64,000 nucleotides of DNA from Streptomyces sp. MNU76 (GTDB taxonomy: Bacteria; Actinomycetota; Actinomycetes; Streptomycetales; Streptomycetaceae): positions 806,001 to 870,000 of the forward strand of contig NZ_JAJKLK010000003.1 in assembly GCF_020982545.1 (NCBI RefSeq). Direction: 5' to 3'. Below the pieces are notes generated by a model. That model was not told where the DNA came from, ran no database searches, and saw nothing but the letters and a program-made list of their open reading frames with translations. The position numbers were made by a program, and so were the translations under genes. Position 1 is the stretch's first letter; each line of letters begins with the position of its first letter. This document shows, in pieces, positions 42,160 through 53,034 of this stretch.

Positions 42160-43002
42160 ATGAGCAGAGTCATCCGCGCAGCCATCTTCCAGACGGCCTG
42201 GACCGGCGACAAGGAGTCGATGATCCAGGTCCACGAGCAGGCGGCCCGCGACGCGGCGGCCCAGGGCGCGCAGGTCATGTGCTTCCAGGAGCTCTTCTAC
42301 GGGCCCTACTTCTGCCAGGTCCAGGACAAGGCGTTCTACGAGTACGCGGAAGCGATCCCCGACGGCCCGATCGTCAAGCGCTTCCAGGCACTCGCCAAGG
42401 AACTCGGCCTGGTCCTCGTGCTGCCGATGTACGAGGAGGAGCAGCCGGGCGTCCTCTACAACACCGCCGCCGTGATCGACGCGGACGGCAAGTACCTCGG
42501 CAAGTACCGCAAGCACCACATCCCGCAAGTCCCCGGATTCTGGGAGAAGTTCTACTTCCGCCCCGGCAACGCGGGCTGGCCTGTCTTCGACACCGCCGTG
42601 GGGAAGATCGGCGTCTACATCTGCTACGACCGGCACTTCCCGGAAGGCTGGCGTGCGCTCGGCCTCGGCGGCGCCGAGATCGTCTTCAACCCCTCGGCCA
42701 CCTCGCGCGGCCTGTCCCGCTACCTCTGGCAGCTGGAGCAGCCGGCGTCGGCCGTCGCCAACGAGTACTTCATCGGCGCCATCAACCGGGTGGGTGTCGA
42801 GGAACTCGGCGACAACGACTTCTACGGCACCTCCTACTTCGTGGACCCCGAGGCCCAGTTCGTCGGCGAGGTCGCGAGCGACAAGGAGACCGAACTCGTC
42901 GTCCGGGACCTGGACCTGGCCAAGCTCCGCGAGGTCCGCGACCGCTGGCAGTTCTTCCGCGACCGCCGACCGGACGCGTACGGCCCGCTGACGGCGCCGT
43001 AG
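42160..43002 (+). CDS. Nitrilase-superfamily N-carbamoyl amidohydrolase, paralogue 2
   Basis: 280 residues, the same length as paralogue 1 and alike throughout (CFQELFYGPYFCQVQDKAFY, GKYRKHHIPQVPGFWEK, YICYDRHFPEGW). Glu, Lys and Cys of the triad are all kept. It starts the second half of the cluster and is followed by a dihydropyrimidinase, so it probably takes that enzyme's N-carbamoyl product. Two full-length copies suggest different substrate ranges, for example carbamoyl-beta-alanine and carbamoyl-beta-aminoisobutyrate or N-carbamoyl-alpha-amino acids. Confidence 0.87.
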   Translation: MSRVIRAAIFQTAWTGDKESMIQVHEQAARDAAAQGAQVMCFQELFYGPYFCQVQDKAFYEYAEAIPDGPIVKRFQALAKELGLVLVLPMYEEEQPGVLYNTAAVIDADGKYLGKYRKHHIPQVPGFWEKFYFRPGNAGWPVFDTAVGKIGVYICYDRHFPEGWRALGLGGAEIVFNPSATSRGLSRYLWQLEQPASAVANEYFIGAINRVGVEELGDNDFYGTSYFVDPEAQFVGEVASDKETELVVRDLDLAKLREVRDRWQFFRDRRPDAYGPLTAP

Positions 43003-43011
43003 CAACGCCCT

Positions 43012-43036
43012 CCCCGCGCCCGTAAGGGGCGCGGGG
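43012..43036 (+). terminator. GC hairpin between nitrilase 2 and dihydropyrimidinase
   Basis: CCCCGCGCCC (43012-43021) pairs perfectly with GGGCGCGGGG (43027-43036), loop GTAAG. Hairpins of this exact type are frequent in Streptomyces spacers. It may lower read-through into the dihydropyrimidinase gene. Confidence 0.55.
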
Positions 43037-43066
43037 CGGTGCCTGATACGCGGCTTCCGCCGCGAT

Positions 43067-43106
43067 GGGGGCCCCTCCCGCTCGAGCGGAGTCGAGAGTG
43101 GGGGAG
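43067..43106. repeat. CTCGAG-centred GC-rich repeat, second copy
   Basis: GGCCCCTCCCGCTCGAGCGG and the following GAGTCGAGAGTGGGGGAG form a partly palindromic unit of the kind widely dispersed between Streptomyces genes, related to 515-545. Confidence 0.5.
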
Positions 43107-43160
43107 CGACCAGCCACGAACGACCGGCACTGTCCCGACAACCGAACGGAGCGTGACCGA

Positions 43161-44564
43161 ATGAGCGGCCGTACCGTCATCCGCGGCGGTCTCGTCATCA
43201 CAGCCTCGGACGAGATCCACGCCGATGTCCTGATCGAGGACGGTCGAGTCGCCGCCCTCGCCGCCGGCGGCACATCCGCCGCGGAGGCCTGGACCGCCGA
43301 CCGAACCCTCGACGCCACGGGCAAGTACGTGATCCCCGGCGGCGTGGACGCCCACACCCACATGGAGTTGCCCTTCGGTGGCACCTTCGCCTCCGACACC
43401 TTCGAGACCGGCACCCGCGCCGCCGCCTGGGGCGGTACGACGACGATCGTCGACTTCGCCGTGCAGAGCGTCGGCCACACCCTCCGCGAGGGCCTCGACG
43501 CCTGGCACGCCAAGGCGGAGGGCAACTGCGCGATCGACTACGGCTTCCACATGATCGTGTCGGACGTGAACCAGGACACGCTCAAGGAGATGGACCTGCT
43601 GGTGCAGGAGGGCGTCACCTCCTTCAAGCAGTTCATGGCCTACCCGGGCGTCTTCTACAGCGACGACGGCCAGATCCTGCGCGCCATGCAGCGCTCCGCC
43701 GAGAACGGCGGCCTGATCATGATGCACGCCGAGAACGGCATCGCGATCGACGTACTGGTCGAACAGGCCCTGGCACGCGGCGAGACCGACCCCCGCTACC
43801 ACGGGGAGGTCCGCAAGGCCCTGCTGGAGGCCGAGGCCACCCACCGCGCCATCAAGCTCGCCCAGGTCGCGGGCGCCCCCCTGTACGTCGTGCACGTCTC
43901 GGCGATGGAGGCAGTCGCCGAGCTGGCCCGCGCACGGGACGAGGGGCACAACGTCTTCGGCGAGACCTGCCCGCAGTATCTGTTCCTGTCCACGGACAAC
44001 CTCGCGGAGCCGGACTTCGAGGGCTCCAAGTACGTGTGCAGCACGCCCCTGCGGCCGCGCGAGCACCAGGCCAAGCTGTGGCAGGGCCTGCGCACCAACG
44101 ACCTCCAGGTGGTCTCCACGGACCACTGCCCCTTCTGCTTCGTCGGGCAGAAGGAACTCGGCCGCGGCGACTTCTCCAAGATCCCCAACGGCCTCCCGGG
44201 CGTCGAGAACCGGATGGACCTCCTCCACCAGGCGGTCGTCGACGGGCACATCTCGCGCCGCCGCTGGATCGAGATCGCCTGCGCGACCCCGGCCCGGATG
44301 TTCGGCATGTACCCGAAGAAGGGCACGATCGCGCCGGGCGCGGACGCCGACATCGTCATCTACGACCCGCACGCCGAGCAGGTCATGTCCGCCGAGACCC
44401 ACCACATGAACGTCGACTACTCGGCGTACGAGGGCAAGCGCACCACCGGCCGGGTCGAGACGGTCCTCTCGCGCGGCGAACTCGTCATCACCGAGCGGGA
44501 GTACACCGGGCACGCCGGGCACGGCGCCTACACCCCCCGCTCCACCTGTCAGTACCTCAACTAG
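43161..44564 (+). CDS. Dihydropyrimidinase / hydantoinase
   Basis: 467 residues from ATG 43161 (CGGAGCG upstream). The amidohydrolase metal site is complete: HTH in GGVDAHTHME near 65, carboxylated Lys in TSFKQFMAY near 156, His in MMHAEN near 188, His in YVVHVSAME near 244 and Asp in VSTDHCPF near 320. It opens dihydrouracil, dihydrothymine or hydantoin rings to N-carbamoyl amino acids, the substrate of the flanking carbamoyl amidohydrolases. Its stop lies 11 bp before the next gene. Confidence 0.92.
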   Translation: MSGRTVIRGGLVITASDEIHADVLIEDGRVAALAAGGTSAAEAWTADRTLDATGKYVIPGGVDAHTHMELPFGGTFASDTFETGTRAAAWGGTTTIVDFAVQSVGHTLREGLDAWHAKAEGNCAIDYGFHMIVSDVNQDTLKEMDLLVQEGVTSFKQFMAYPGVFYSDDGQILRAMQRSAENGGLIMMHAENGIAIDVLVEQALARGETDPRYHGEVRKALLEAEATHRAIKLAQVAGAPLYVVHVSAMEAVAELARARDEGHNVFGETCPQYLFLSTDNLAEPDFEGSKYVCSTPLRPREHQAKLWQGLRTNDLQVVSTDHCPFCFVGQKELGRGDFSKIPNGLPGVENRMDLLHQAVVDGHISRRRWIEIACATPARMFGMYPKKGTIAPGADADIVIYDPHAEQVMSAETHHMNVDYSAYEGKRTTGRVETVLSRGELVITEREYTGHAGHGAYTPRSTCQYLN

Positions 44565-44575
44565 GAGTGGAGCAG

Positions 44576-45595
44576 ATGGACTTCGGACTCGTCCTGCAGA
44601 CCGACCCGCCGGCCTCGCGTGTCATCGAGCTGATGAAGCGCGCCGAGGACAACGGCTTCACGTACGGCTGGACCTTCGACTCCGCCGTGCTGTGGCAGGA
44701 GCCGTTCGTGATCTACAGCCAGATCCTGTCCAGCACCACGAAACTGACGGTCGGCCCGATGGTCACCAACCCGGGCACCCGCACCTGGGAGGTCACCGCC
44801 TCGACCTTCGCCACCCTCAACGACATGTTCGGCAACCGCACGGTCTGCGGCATCGGCCGCGGTGACTCGGCGATGCGGGTCGCGGGCCGCAAGCCCAACA
44901 CGCTGGCGCGGATCAGCGAGGCGATGAAGGTCATCCGCTCGCTGGGCAGCGGGCAAGAGGCCGACCTCGGCGGTACGGTCATCAGCTTCCCCTGGATCAA
45001 GGAGGACGCCGAACTCCCGGTCTGGATGGCCGCGTACGGCCCCAAGGCCCTGAAGATGACCGGTGAGGAGGCCGACGGCTTCATCCTCCAGCTTTCCGAC
45101 CTCTACCTCACCGAGTACATGGTCAAGGCGGTCAAGGACGCGGCCGTCGCCGCCGGACGCGACCCGTCCGAGGTGAAGATCTGCGTGGCCGCGCCCGCGT
45201 ACGTCACCGAGGACGACTCGCCCGAGGCGCTGGCCCACGCCCGCGAACAGTGCCGCTGGTTCGGCGGGATGGTCGGCAACCACGTCGCCGACCTGGTGTC
45301 CAAGTACGGCGAGCACTCCGCGGCCGTACCGGAGGAGCTGACGGAGTACATCAAGGCGCGCGAGGGGTACGACTACTCCCACCACGGCCGCGCCGACAAC
45401 CCCGACACCCAGTTCGTGCCCGACGAGATCGTGGACCGCTTCTGCGTCATCGGCACCCCCGCCATGCACATCGAGAAGCTGAACGCGCTGAGGGCGCTCG
45501 GCGTGGACCAGTTCGCCGTCTACGACATGCACGACGCGCAGGAGAGGGTGATCGACACCTACGGCTCGACGGTCATCCCGGCGGTCAACGGCTAG
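44576..45595 (+). CDS. LLM-class flavin/F420-dependent oxidoreductase
   Basis: 339 residues from ATG 44576, with AGGAG just after the dihydropyrimidinase stop. The TIM-barrel luciferase-like fold is plain: MDFGLVLQTDPPASRVIELM, VGPMVTNPGTRTWEV, IGRGDSAMRVAGR. I recognise the TIGR03842-type group, for which F420 is assumed. In this operon it could reduce uracil or thymine to the dihydro form, replacing the usual PreT/PreA dehydrogenase, which is absent here; this is inference. Confidence 0.82.
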   Translation: MDFGLVLQTDPPASRVIELMKRAEDNGFTYGWTFDSAVLWQEPFVIYSQILSSTTKLTVGPMVTNPGTRTWEVTASTFATLNDMFGNRTVCGIGRGDSAMRVAGRKPNTLARISEAMKVIRSLGSGQEADLGGTVISFPWIKEDAELPVWMAAYGPKALKMTGEEADGFILQLSDLYLTEYMVKAVKDAAVAAGRDPSEVKICVAAPAYVTEDDSPEALAHAREQCRWFGGMVGNHVADLVSKYGEHSAAVPEELTEYIKAREGYDYSHHGRADNPDTQFVPDEIVDRFCVIGTPAMHIEKLNALRALGVDQFAVYDMHDAQERVIDTYGSTVIPAVNG

Positions 45596-45716
45596 ACCCG
45601 GCTTCCCCGGAAGGCCCCGCCGACTGCAAGAATCCGGCCACCCCGACAACCGGAATCAACCGCTCCGATCCACTCCGCCACCTCCCCCGACCTCCCCGAG
45701 CCCCCACACCTTGTCT

Positions 45717-45746
45717 CCTGCCCTTCCGCCGTCCCGGAAGGGCAGG
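45717..45746 (+). terminator. Hairpin before the NCS1 permease gene
   Basis: CCTGCCCTTCC (45717-45727) and GGAAGGGCAGG (45736-45746) make a perfect 11-bp stem with an 8-nt loop. It lies in the 207-bp spacer between the LLM gene and the permease and could be a terminator or an attenuator. Confidence 0.6.
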
Positions 45747-45802
45747 GCCCAAGGCCTCCGCACGGCCTTTCTTCCCGTCCCGCCTTCCTGATTGGCCTGC
45801 CC

Positions 45803-47371
<1,569 letters not shown>

Positions 47372-47410
47372 CGGGCCCGTGCTCGCGGCGGCCGTCGCCG
47401 GGGAGACGCC

Positions 47411-48142
47411 CTACTGGGAGTCCTCCAGCACGGCCGCCGCCTCCTTCGCCGCCTTGATGGCACCCTTGTTGATCTCGTCCGTGCCGGGCGCCTTGCGCGA
47501 CTCGAAGTCGCTGCCGTTGTAGGTGACGACCACCAGGGCGTTGGACATCCGGACGTACACCACGCCCTCACGGGTCTGCTGCTTGTCCTCCGTGGTGAGG
47601 TTCACCACGGAGTATGCCTCGTCGCCGAGACCGGGCACGGCGCCGCCGCCGCTCTTCTCCGTGGTGCGCGTCCTGTAGGCGCTTTCGGCCTTGTCGTCCG
47701 ATTGCTGGACCTCGTACGAGACGTCCAGCCAGCGGTAGTCGAAGCCCTTGAGCGCGTTCCACGAGCAGGTGCGGCGCACGGACTCGTTGGTCGACGCGAT
47801 CTCCTTGCCGGCCGTCTTCGCGCCGGGAACAAGTGCTTTGACCGTTTTCTCCGTGATGCCGGAGCAGGGCGAGGGCGCCTTCTCGTACGTTTTGGTCACC
47901 GTCGCCGTCGACGGCGCGGACTTGTCGGTCGAGACGGGGCCCGACGCGGTGTCCCGCGCGGTGTCCTCCCCGGCCGGGCTCGCGGACAGCGGACCGGACG
48001 ACAACGCCCAGCCCGCGACGGCGAGTACGGCGACCGGCATCAGTCGCGCGGTGAGGGCGAGCGGCAGAGGGAGATCACGCACAGCGCACTTCTCGGGGTC
48101 GAGGCGGCGGTACCGCCGGGCGGTGGGGTACGCCAGTGTCAC
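47411..48142 (-). CDS. DUF3558-like secreted protein
   Basis: Up to 243 residues. A GTG at 48082 (VRDLPLPLALTARLM) with GAGAAG 6 nt upstream may be the true start, placing a hydrophobic export segment (ARLMPVAVLAVAGWAL) at the N-terminus. The mature part has the conserved Cys pair of DUF3558 (APSPCSGITEKTVKALVPGA and RRTCSWNALKG), thought to form one disulfide. No lipobox Cys is seen. Function unknown; it lies on the cell surface. Confidence 0.75.
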   Translation of the reverse strand: MTLAYPTARRYRRLDPEKCAVRDLPLPLALTARLMPVAVLAVAGWALSSGPLSASPAGEDTARDTASGPVSTDKSAPSTATVTKTYEKAPSPCSGITEKTVKALVPGAKTAGKEIASTNESVRRTCSWNALKGFDYRWLDVSYEVQQSDDKAESAYRTRTTEKSGGGAVPGLGDEAYSVVNLTTEDKQQTREGVVYVRMSNALVVVTYNGSDFESRKAPGTDEINKGAIKAAKEAAAVLEDSQ

Positions 48143-48274
48143 ACGACTGCCTGTGGGACGAAAGTGCGAACTCGCTCCGTGCGCACCCGGTGACAGGGTC
48201 CTCGCGCGGGCGGAGTCACGGCGTCCCGTGCGGAGTCACGGCCTCCGCCCCCTCGTCCGTGTCAGGATCGGACC

Positions 48275-48970
48275 ATGATCCCGATACGCGGCCGTACGGC
48301 CTCCCGCGCGCTCGTGGCGGTGGCGCTGGCCCTGGCCGTCGGCGGCTGCGGACTCTCCGAGGAACTCGACCGCGAGCGCGACCCGGACCGTGCCGGGCCC
48401 ACGGCCGCGGCCTCGTCGGCGGGGACGGAAGCCCCCGGTGGACCGGGTCTCCCGGCGCCTTCCGAGGCGCCGGAGGGCGAGTTGGGGGCGGATCCGACGG
48501 GGGACACCTCGCCCGGAACGACGGCCGGCTGCCCGAGCTCCGGGGTGCGTATGCTGCCCGGCCTCGTGGAGGCGGCGATGGGGTTGCGGGCGATGGGCGT
48601 GACCCTCACCAACTGCGGCGAGAGGACGTACACCGTCAAGGGCTACCCGTCGATCCAGCTGCTCGACGCGGAAGGCGAGCCCTACGACGACGTACGTGTC
48701 CTCCAGGGCCCCCAGGACGTCACCACGGCCGTGCCCGACCTCGGTCCGCGCCAAGTCACCCTGAAACCGGGCGAGTCCGCCGGGACCACACTGGTCTGGC
48801 GCAACACGGTCACCGAGGCGGACGCACCGGCCGTGAACGCCCCCACCCTGCGCATCGCCCCGCTCCCCGGCCGCCCCGCGGAGCTCCTCACCCCCGACGG
48901 CGGCTTCGATGTGGGCAACACGGGCCGCCTCGGCACGACGGCCTGGACGAAAGTCACCCCCGACTCTTAA
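48275..48970 (+). CDS. DUF4232 lipoprotein
   Basis: 231 residues with a lipoprotein signal (ASRALVAVALALAVGGCGLS). A disordered Pro/Ala/Gly-rich linker follows up to about residue 85. Then comes a beta-sandwich of the DUF4232 type with conserved Cys (GCPSSGVRMLPG, LTNCGERTYTVKGYPSIQLL, VTLKPGESAGTTLVW). Such lipoproteins sit on the outer face of the membrane; the role is unknown. CAGGAT 6 nt before the ATG may be a leaderless -10 box. Confidence 0.83.
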   Translation: MIPIRGRTASRALVAVALALAVGGCGLSEELDRERDPDRAGPTAAASSAGTEAPGGPGLPAPSEAPEGELGADPTGDTSPGTTAGCPSSGVRMLPGLVEAAMGLRAMGVTLTNCGERTYTVKGYPSIQLLDAEGEPYDDVRVLQGPQDVTTAVPDLGPRQVTLKPGESAGTTLVWRNTVTEADAPAVNAPTLRIAPLPGRPAELLTPDGGFDVGNTGRLGTTAWTKVTPDS

Positions 48971-49010
48971 CCGTTCGCGCGTGCTCCACGGTGATCAGCA
49001 CCCTGGCACC

Positions 49011-49868
49011 ATGAGCCGGTCACCGTACGACACCGAGCCCCAACTCCCGTCCCTGCCCGAGGAGATCCTCGCCTATTACGAGCGCGGAGGAGAGCTCACC
49101 CGCCTCCGTGAGGGCGCCGGTCGGCTGGAGTTCTGGCGCACCCGGGACCTTCTCCGCCGACTGCTGCCCGGGGCGCCCGCGCGTGTGCTCGATGTCGGTG
49201 GCGGTACGGGGATCCACGCCGAGTGGCTCGCCGGGGACGGCCACCGGGTCGAGGTCGTCGACCCCGTTCCGATGCACGTGGAACGGTCCGGGCGGCTGCC
49301 CGGGGTCACCGCCCGGCTCGGGGACGCCCGCGCGCTGCCCGCCGAGGACGCCGCTCACGACGTCGTGCTGCTCCTCGGTCCGCTCTACCACCTGCCCGAA
49401 CGACCCGACCAGGTACGGGCGTTGGCCGAGGCCCGGCGCGCGGTGCGGCCCGGCGGTGTGGTGGTCGCGGCCACGATCAACCGCTTCGCCGGTCTCAACG
49501 ACAGCCTCAGGCAGGGGGACTACTTCATCCCCGAGCGCCGCGAGCGCACCGACGCCGTGTCGGACCACGGCAGGCACCGGTACTCGCCGGCCGACCCCGA
49601 GTTCACCACCGCCTACTTCGCCGATCCCGCGGACGTGCCGGGCGAGTTCGCCGAGGCCGGCCTCGCGCCCGACGGGCAGTACGGCGTCGAGGGCGTCGCC
49701 TGGCTGATGGGCGGCGTGGAGGAGTGGCTGGACGACCCGAAGCGCAGGGAGGCAGTACTGGCGGCGACCCGGCGCATCGAGACGGAGCCGTCGCTGCTGG
49801 GGGCGAGCGGACATGTGCTGACCGTGGGGCGGAGGCCGGGAGAAGACCTGAAGGGCGGCCACTGCTGA
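49011..49868 (+). CDS. Class I SAM-dependent methyltransferase
   Basis: 285 residues. SAM motif I is VLDVGGGTGIHAEWLAGDG, acidic motif II VEVVDPVPMHVE, then ARLGDARALPAEDAAHDVVL and LLGPLYHLPERPDQVRALAE. The fold is a Rossmann methyltransferase of the UbiE-like kind; the substrate is not indicated by its neighbours. The C-terminal 100 residues (DYFIPERRERTD, GVAWLMGGVEEWLDD) form an extra cap. Confidence 0.88.
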   Translation: MSRSPYDTEPQLPSLPEEILAYYERGGELTRLREGAGRLEFWRTRDLLRRLLPGAPARVLDVGGGTGIHAEWLAGDGHRVEVVDPVPMHVERSGRLPGVTARLGDARALPAEDAAHDVVLLLGPLYHLPERPDQVRALAEARRAVRPGGVVVAATINRFAGLNDSLRQGDYFIPERRERTDAVSDHGRHRYSPADPEFTTAYFADPADVPGEFAEAGLAPDGQYGVEGVAWLMGGVEEWLDDPKRREAVLAATRRIETEPSLLGASGHVLTVGRRPGEDLKGGHC

Positions 49869-49932
49869 GCAGCGGTGCACCGTCCGCTGCGTACGATCAC
49901 CGAACGCCCGCCGCGCAGTGAGGAGTCCGCCC

Positions 49933-51795
49933 GTGTTCACCACTCGACCGACGCTCCAGGGGACCTTCGGCATGGTGTCCTCCACGCACTGGCTCGCCTC
50001 GCAGTCGGCGATGGCCGTGTTGGAGGACGGCGGCAACGCGTTCGACGCGGCCGTGGCGGCGGGCTTCGTCCTGCACGTCGTCGAACCCCACCTCAACGGC
50101 CCGGCGGGCGAGGTGCCCATCCTCCTCGCCCCGGCCGGCGGCGAGGTCCGGGTGCTGTGCGGACAGGGCGTGGCACCCACCGGGGCGACCGCCGCGCACT
50201 ACCGGGGGCTCGGCCTCGAACTCGTCCCCGGCACCGGCCCCCTGGCCGCCGCCGTGCCGGGCGCCTTCGACGCGTGGATGCTCCTCCTGCGGGACCACGG
50301 CACCAAGGACCTCGCCGACGTCCTGAAGTACGCCATCGGGTACGCGGAGGACGGACACGCGCCCGTGGAGAACGTGGGGGCGACCGTCGAGGCCGTGCGG
50401 GACCTCTTCGAGAAGGAGTGGCTGTCGTCGGCGGAGGTGTACCTGCCGGGCGGGCGGGCGCCCCGGCCCGGCGAGCTGTTCCGCAACCCAGCCCTGGCCG
50501 CGACCTGGCGGCGGCTGCTCGCCGAGGTCGAGGGGGCCGGGGACCGGGAGGCCCGGATCGAGGCGGCGCGCGCGGTGTGGCGTTCCGGCTTCGTCGCCGA
50601 GGCCCTCGTCCGCCAGGCCGGCCGGCCCACCCTCGACACCAGCGGCGAACGGCACACCGGCACGCTCACCATGGCCGACCTGGCCGCCTGGTCCGCGACC
50701 TACGAGGCGCCGGCGACGTACGACTGGAACGGCTGGACCCTGTGCAAGGCGGGCCCCTGGAGCCAGGGCCCGGTCCTCCTCCAGCAACTCGCCCTGCTGC
50801 CGCGCGACCTGCCCCCGTACGGGTCCGCCGAGTACGTGCACCTCCTCGTCGAGGGCTGCAAGCTCGCCATGGCCGACCGGGAGGCCTGGTACGGGGACGC
50901 GGCGCCGGTGCCGCTCGCCGAGCTGCTGTCCGACGAGTACAACGCCGCCCGGCGGGCGCTCGTCGGCGACACGGCGTCGTACGGCCTGCTGCCGGGCGCC
51001 CCGGGCGGCCGCACCCCGCGACTGAGCGCGCACGCGCGCGTGGTGGCCACCGAGGCGCCGGGCTTCAACGCGCTGGGCGTGGGCGAGCCCACGGTCGCAA
51101 GCGGGCTCGGGGGAGTCGGCGAGCCCACCGTGGCCAAGAGTCCCCGGTCGCCGGTGCCGGGGGAGCCGGAGATCGCGGCGGACGGCGCCACCCGGGGCGA
51201 CACCTGCCACCTCGACGTCGTCGACCGCTGGGGCAACATGGTCGCGGCCACGCCCAGCGGCGGCTGGCTGCAGTCCAACCCGGTGGTACCCGAGCTGGGC
51301 TTCCCGCTCGGCACCCGGCTCCAGATGGCCTGGCTGGACGAGGGCCTGCCCAACTCCCTCACGCCGGGCCGACGCCCGCGCACCACGCTCACCCCGTCGC
51401 TCGCGCTGCGCGACGGGGCGCCCGTCATGGCCTTCGGCACGCCCGGCGGCGACCAGCAGGACCAGTGGCAGCTGCACTTCTTCCTCGCCGTCGCCCTCCG
51501 TCCGCACGTGCGCGGCGGCCTCGACCTCCAGGGCGCGATCGACGCCCCGAACTGGCACAACGACAGCTTCCCCGGCTCGTTCTACCCGCGCGGCATGCGC
51601 CCCGGCAGCGTCACCGTCGAGTCCCGGACGCCCCCGGCGGTCGTCGAGGAACTGCGCCGGCGCGGCCATGACGTCGTGGTCGGCGAGGCCTGGTCCGAGG
51701 GCCGGCTGTGCGCGGTCGCACGCGACCCGGAGACCGGGGTGCTGTCGGCGGCGGCGAACCCGCGCGGCATGCAGGGATACGCGGTCGGGCGCTGA
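49933..51795 (+). CDS. Gamma-glutamyltransferase-family protein (cytosolic type)
   Basis: 620 residues from the GTG at 49933 (GAGGAG 7 nt upstream). No signal peptide. It has LEDGGNAFDAAVAAGFVLHV, the maturation site GDTCHLDVVDRWGNMVAATP with the nucleophile Thr before CHL, and GTPGGDQQDQWQLHFFLAVA. This branch (YwrD-like) is distinct from the secreted Ggt at 26175. Near residues 385-405 GVGEPTVA occurs twice, an insertion just before the processing site. Substrate may be gamma-glutamyl or acyl amides. Confidence 0.87.
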   Translation: MFTTRPTLQGTFGMVSSTHWLASQSAMAVLEDGGNAFDAAVAAGFVLHVVEPHLNGPAGEVPILLAPAGGEVRVLCGQGVAPTGATAAHYRGLGLELVPGTGPLAAAVPGAFDAWMLLLRDHGTKDLADVLKYAIGYAEDGHAPVENVGATVEAVRDLFEKEWLSSAEVYLPGGRAPRPGELFRNPALAATWRRLLAEVEGAGDREARIEAARAVWRSGFVAEALVRQAGRPTLDTSGERHTGTLTMADLAAWSATYEAPATYDWNGWTLCKAGPWSQGPVLLQQLALLPRDLPPYGSAEYVHLLVEGCKLAMADREAWYGDAAPVPLAELLSDEYNAARRALVGDTASYGLLPGAPGGRTPRLSAHARVVATEAPGFNALGVGEPTVASGLGGVGEPTVAKSPRSPVPGEPEIAADGATRGDTCHLDVVDRWGNMVAATPSGGWLQSNPVVPELGFPLGTRLQMAWLDEGLPNSLTPGRRPRTTLTPSLALRDGAPVMAFGTPGGDQQDQWQLHFFLAVALRPHVRGGLDLQGAIDAPNWHNDSFPGSFYPRGMRPGSVTVESRTPPAVVEELRRRGHDVVVGEAWSEGRLCAVARDPETGVLSAAANPRGMQGYAVGR

Positions 51796-51913
51796 GCCAG
51801 GACGAATCCTCCCGCTTCCGAGGGCTCCGGCCGGCACCGGGAATTCACGGTGATTCCATGCCGAATACCCCGAACGGGTGGGGATTGTCAGTGCCGCGTG
51901 CTGTCATGGAGAC

Positions 51914-52759
51914 ATGATCGAAGACAACGAAACCATCGACGAGTTTCTCGCCCGACACGCCTCGGACGTCGAGGAAGCGATCCGCAAGGCCGCCGCCACG
52001 GAGATCATGCCGCGCTTCCGGCAGCTCGCCGCGCACGAGGTCGACCAGAAGAGCGGACCGCACGACCTGGTGACCGACGCCGACCGCAAGGCCGAGGCGT
52101 ATCTCACGGAAGCGCTCCCCGCGCTGCTGCCCGGGTCCGTTGTGGTGGGCGAGGAGGCGGTGCACGCCAACCCCGCGTCGTACGAGGCGCTCCAGGGGCA
52201 GGCACCGGTCTGGATCGTCGACCCGGTGGACGGCACCCGGCAGTTCGTGCGCGGCGAGCCCGGGTTCTGCACGCTGGTCGCCCTCGCCCAGGGCGGGGTC
52301 CTGCTCGCCTCCTGGACGTACGCCCCCGCGCTCGACCGGCTCGCCGTGGCGATCCGCGGCCAGGGGGCCACGCTCGACGGTGAGCCGCTGCGTGCCGGAG
52401 TGCCCGACCCCGGCCGCGACCTCGACATAGCCACCTCCCACCCGGACTACACCACCGAGGACCAGAAGCGGGCCCTGCTCGGCCTCTGGACCGACGGGGT
52501 GTCCCCGCGTGCCTGCGGCTCGGCCGGGCTGGAGTACCTCGCCATCGCCCGGGGCGACTTGGACGCCATCGCGTTCAGTTGGGAAGCGGCGTGGGACCAC
52601 GCGGCCGGTCTCCTGCTGGTCGAGGAGGCGGGCGGCGCCCATCTCACCCTGGCCGGCGGGCCCTTCCGCATCACGGGCGGCAACACCCTGCCGTTCACCG
52701 CGGCCCGGGACGCGGCCACGGCCCGCCGCGTGGCGGATCTGCTGGCGGCCGGGGCCTGA
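51914..52759 (+). CDS. Inositol-monophosphatase-family phosphatase
   Basis: 281 residues; ATG at 51914 after GGAG. The IMPase metal motifs are GPHDLVTDADRKAEAYL, VVGEEAVH (Glu), WIVDPVDGTRQFVRG (DPxDGT) and WEAAWDHAAGLLLVEEAGG. These coordinate two or three Mg ions for phosphomonoester cleavage. Substrates in the family include inositol phosphate, histidinol phosphate and PAP; none is indicated by the neighbours. Confidence 0.88.
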   Translation: MIEDNETIDEFLARHASDVEEAIRKAAATEIMPRFRQLAAHEVDQKSGPHDLVTDADRKAEAYLTEALPALLPGSVVVGEEAVHANPASYEALQGQAPVWIVDPVDGTRQFVRGEPGFCTLVALAQGGVLLASWTYAPALDRLAVAIRGQGATLDGEPLRAGVPDPGRDLDIATSHPDYTTEDQKRALLGLWTDGVSPRACGSAGLEYLAIARGDLDAIAFSWEAAWDHAAGLLLVEEAGGAHLTLAGGPFRITGGNTLPFTAARDAATARRVADLLAAGA

Positions 52760-53034
52760 AGGGAGGGTCCGAGCCGGGCGCCGGCGCGAGGGACAGCCCG
52801 CCGGGAACGGGGTACGCGCCGGGCCATGGCGGCGGCCCGGGCGCGGAGGACGGCGCGCGGGGGCACGGGGTGCGGAGGTCGCCACGCGGTCCGGCGTGCG
52901 AGTCGGCCGGGTGTGGGGTCACCCCTGACCGGTGCTGTCGGTGCCGCGGCATATCCTGAGCGCAGGTGTTGCCGTCGGCGGGAGCCCGTCGGCACGGCCT
53001 GCTGGTCATCGGCCGACGACGAAGGGGTCCGGAC
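52760..53034. other. Spacer without recognisable content
   Basis: About 275 bp of very GC-rich DNA with no recognisable coding frame, strong hairpin or clear promoter. Confidence 0.4.

Noticed and set aside
45596..45802. Riboswitch in front of the NCS1 permease
   Set aside because: Only a simple 11-bp hairpin is seen; no multi-stem aptamer pattern of a known purine, TPP or other riboswitch is recognisable.
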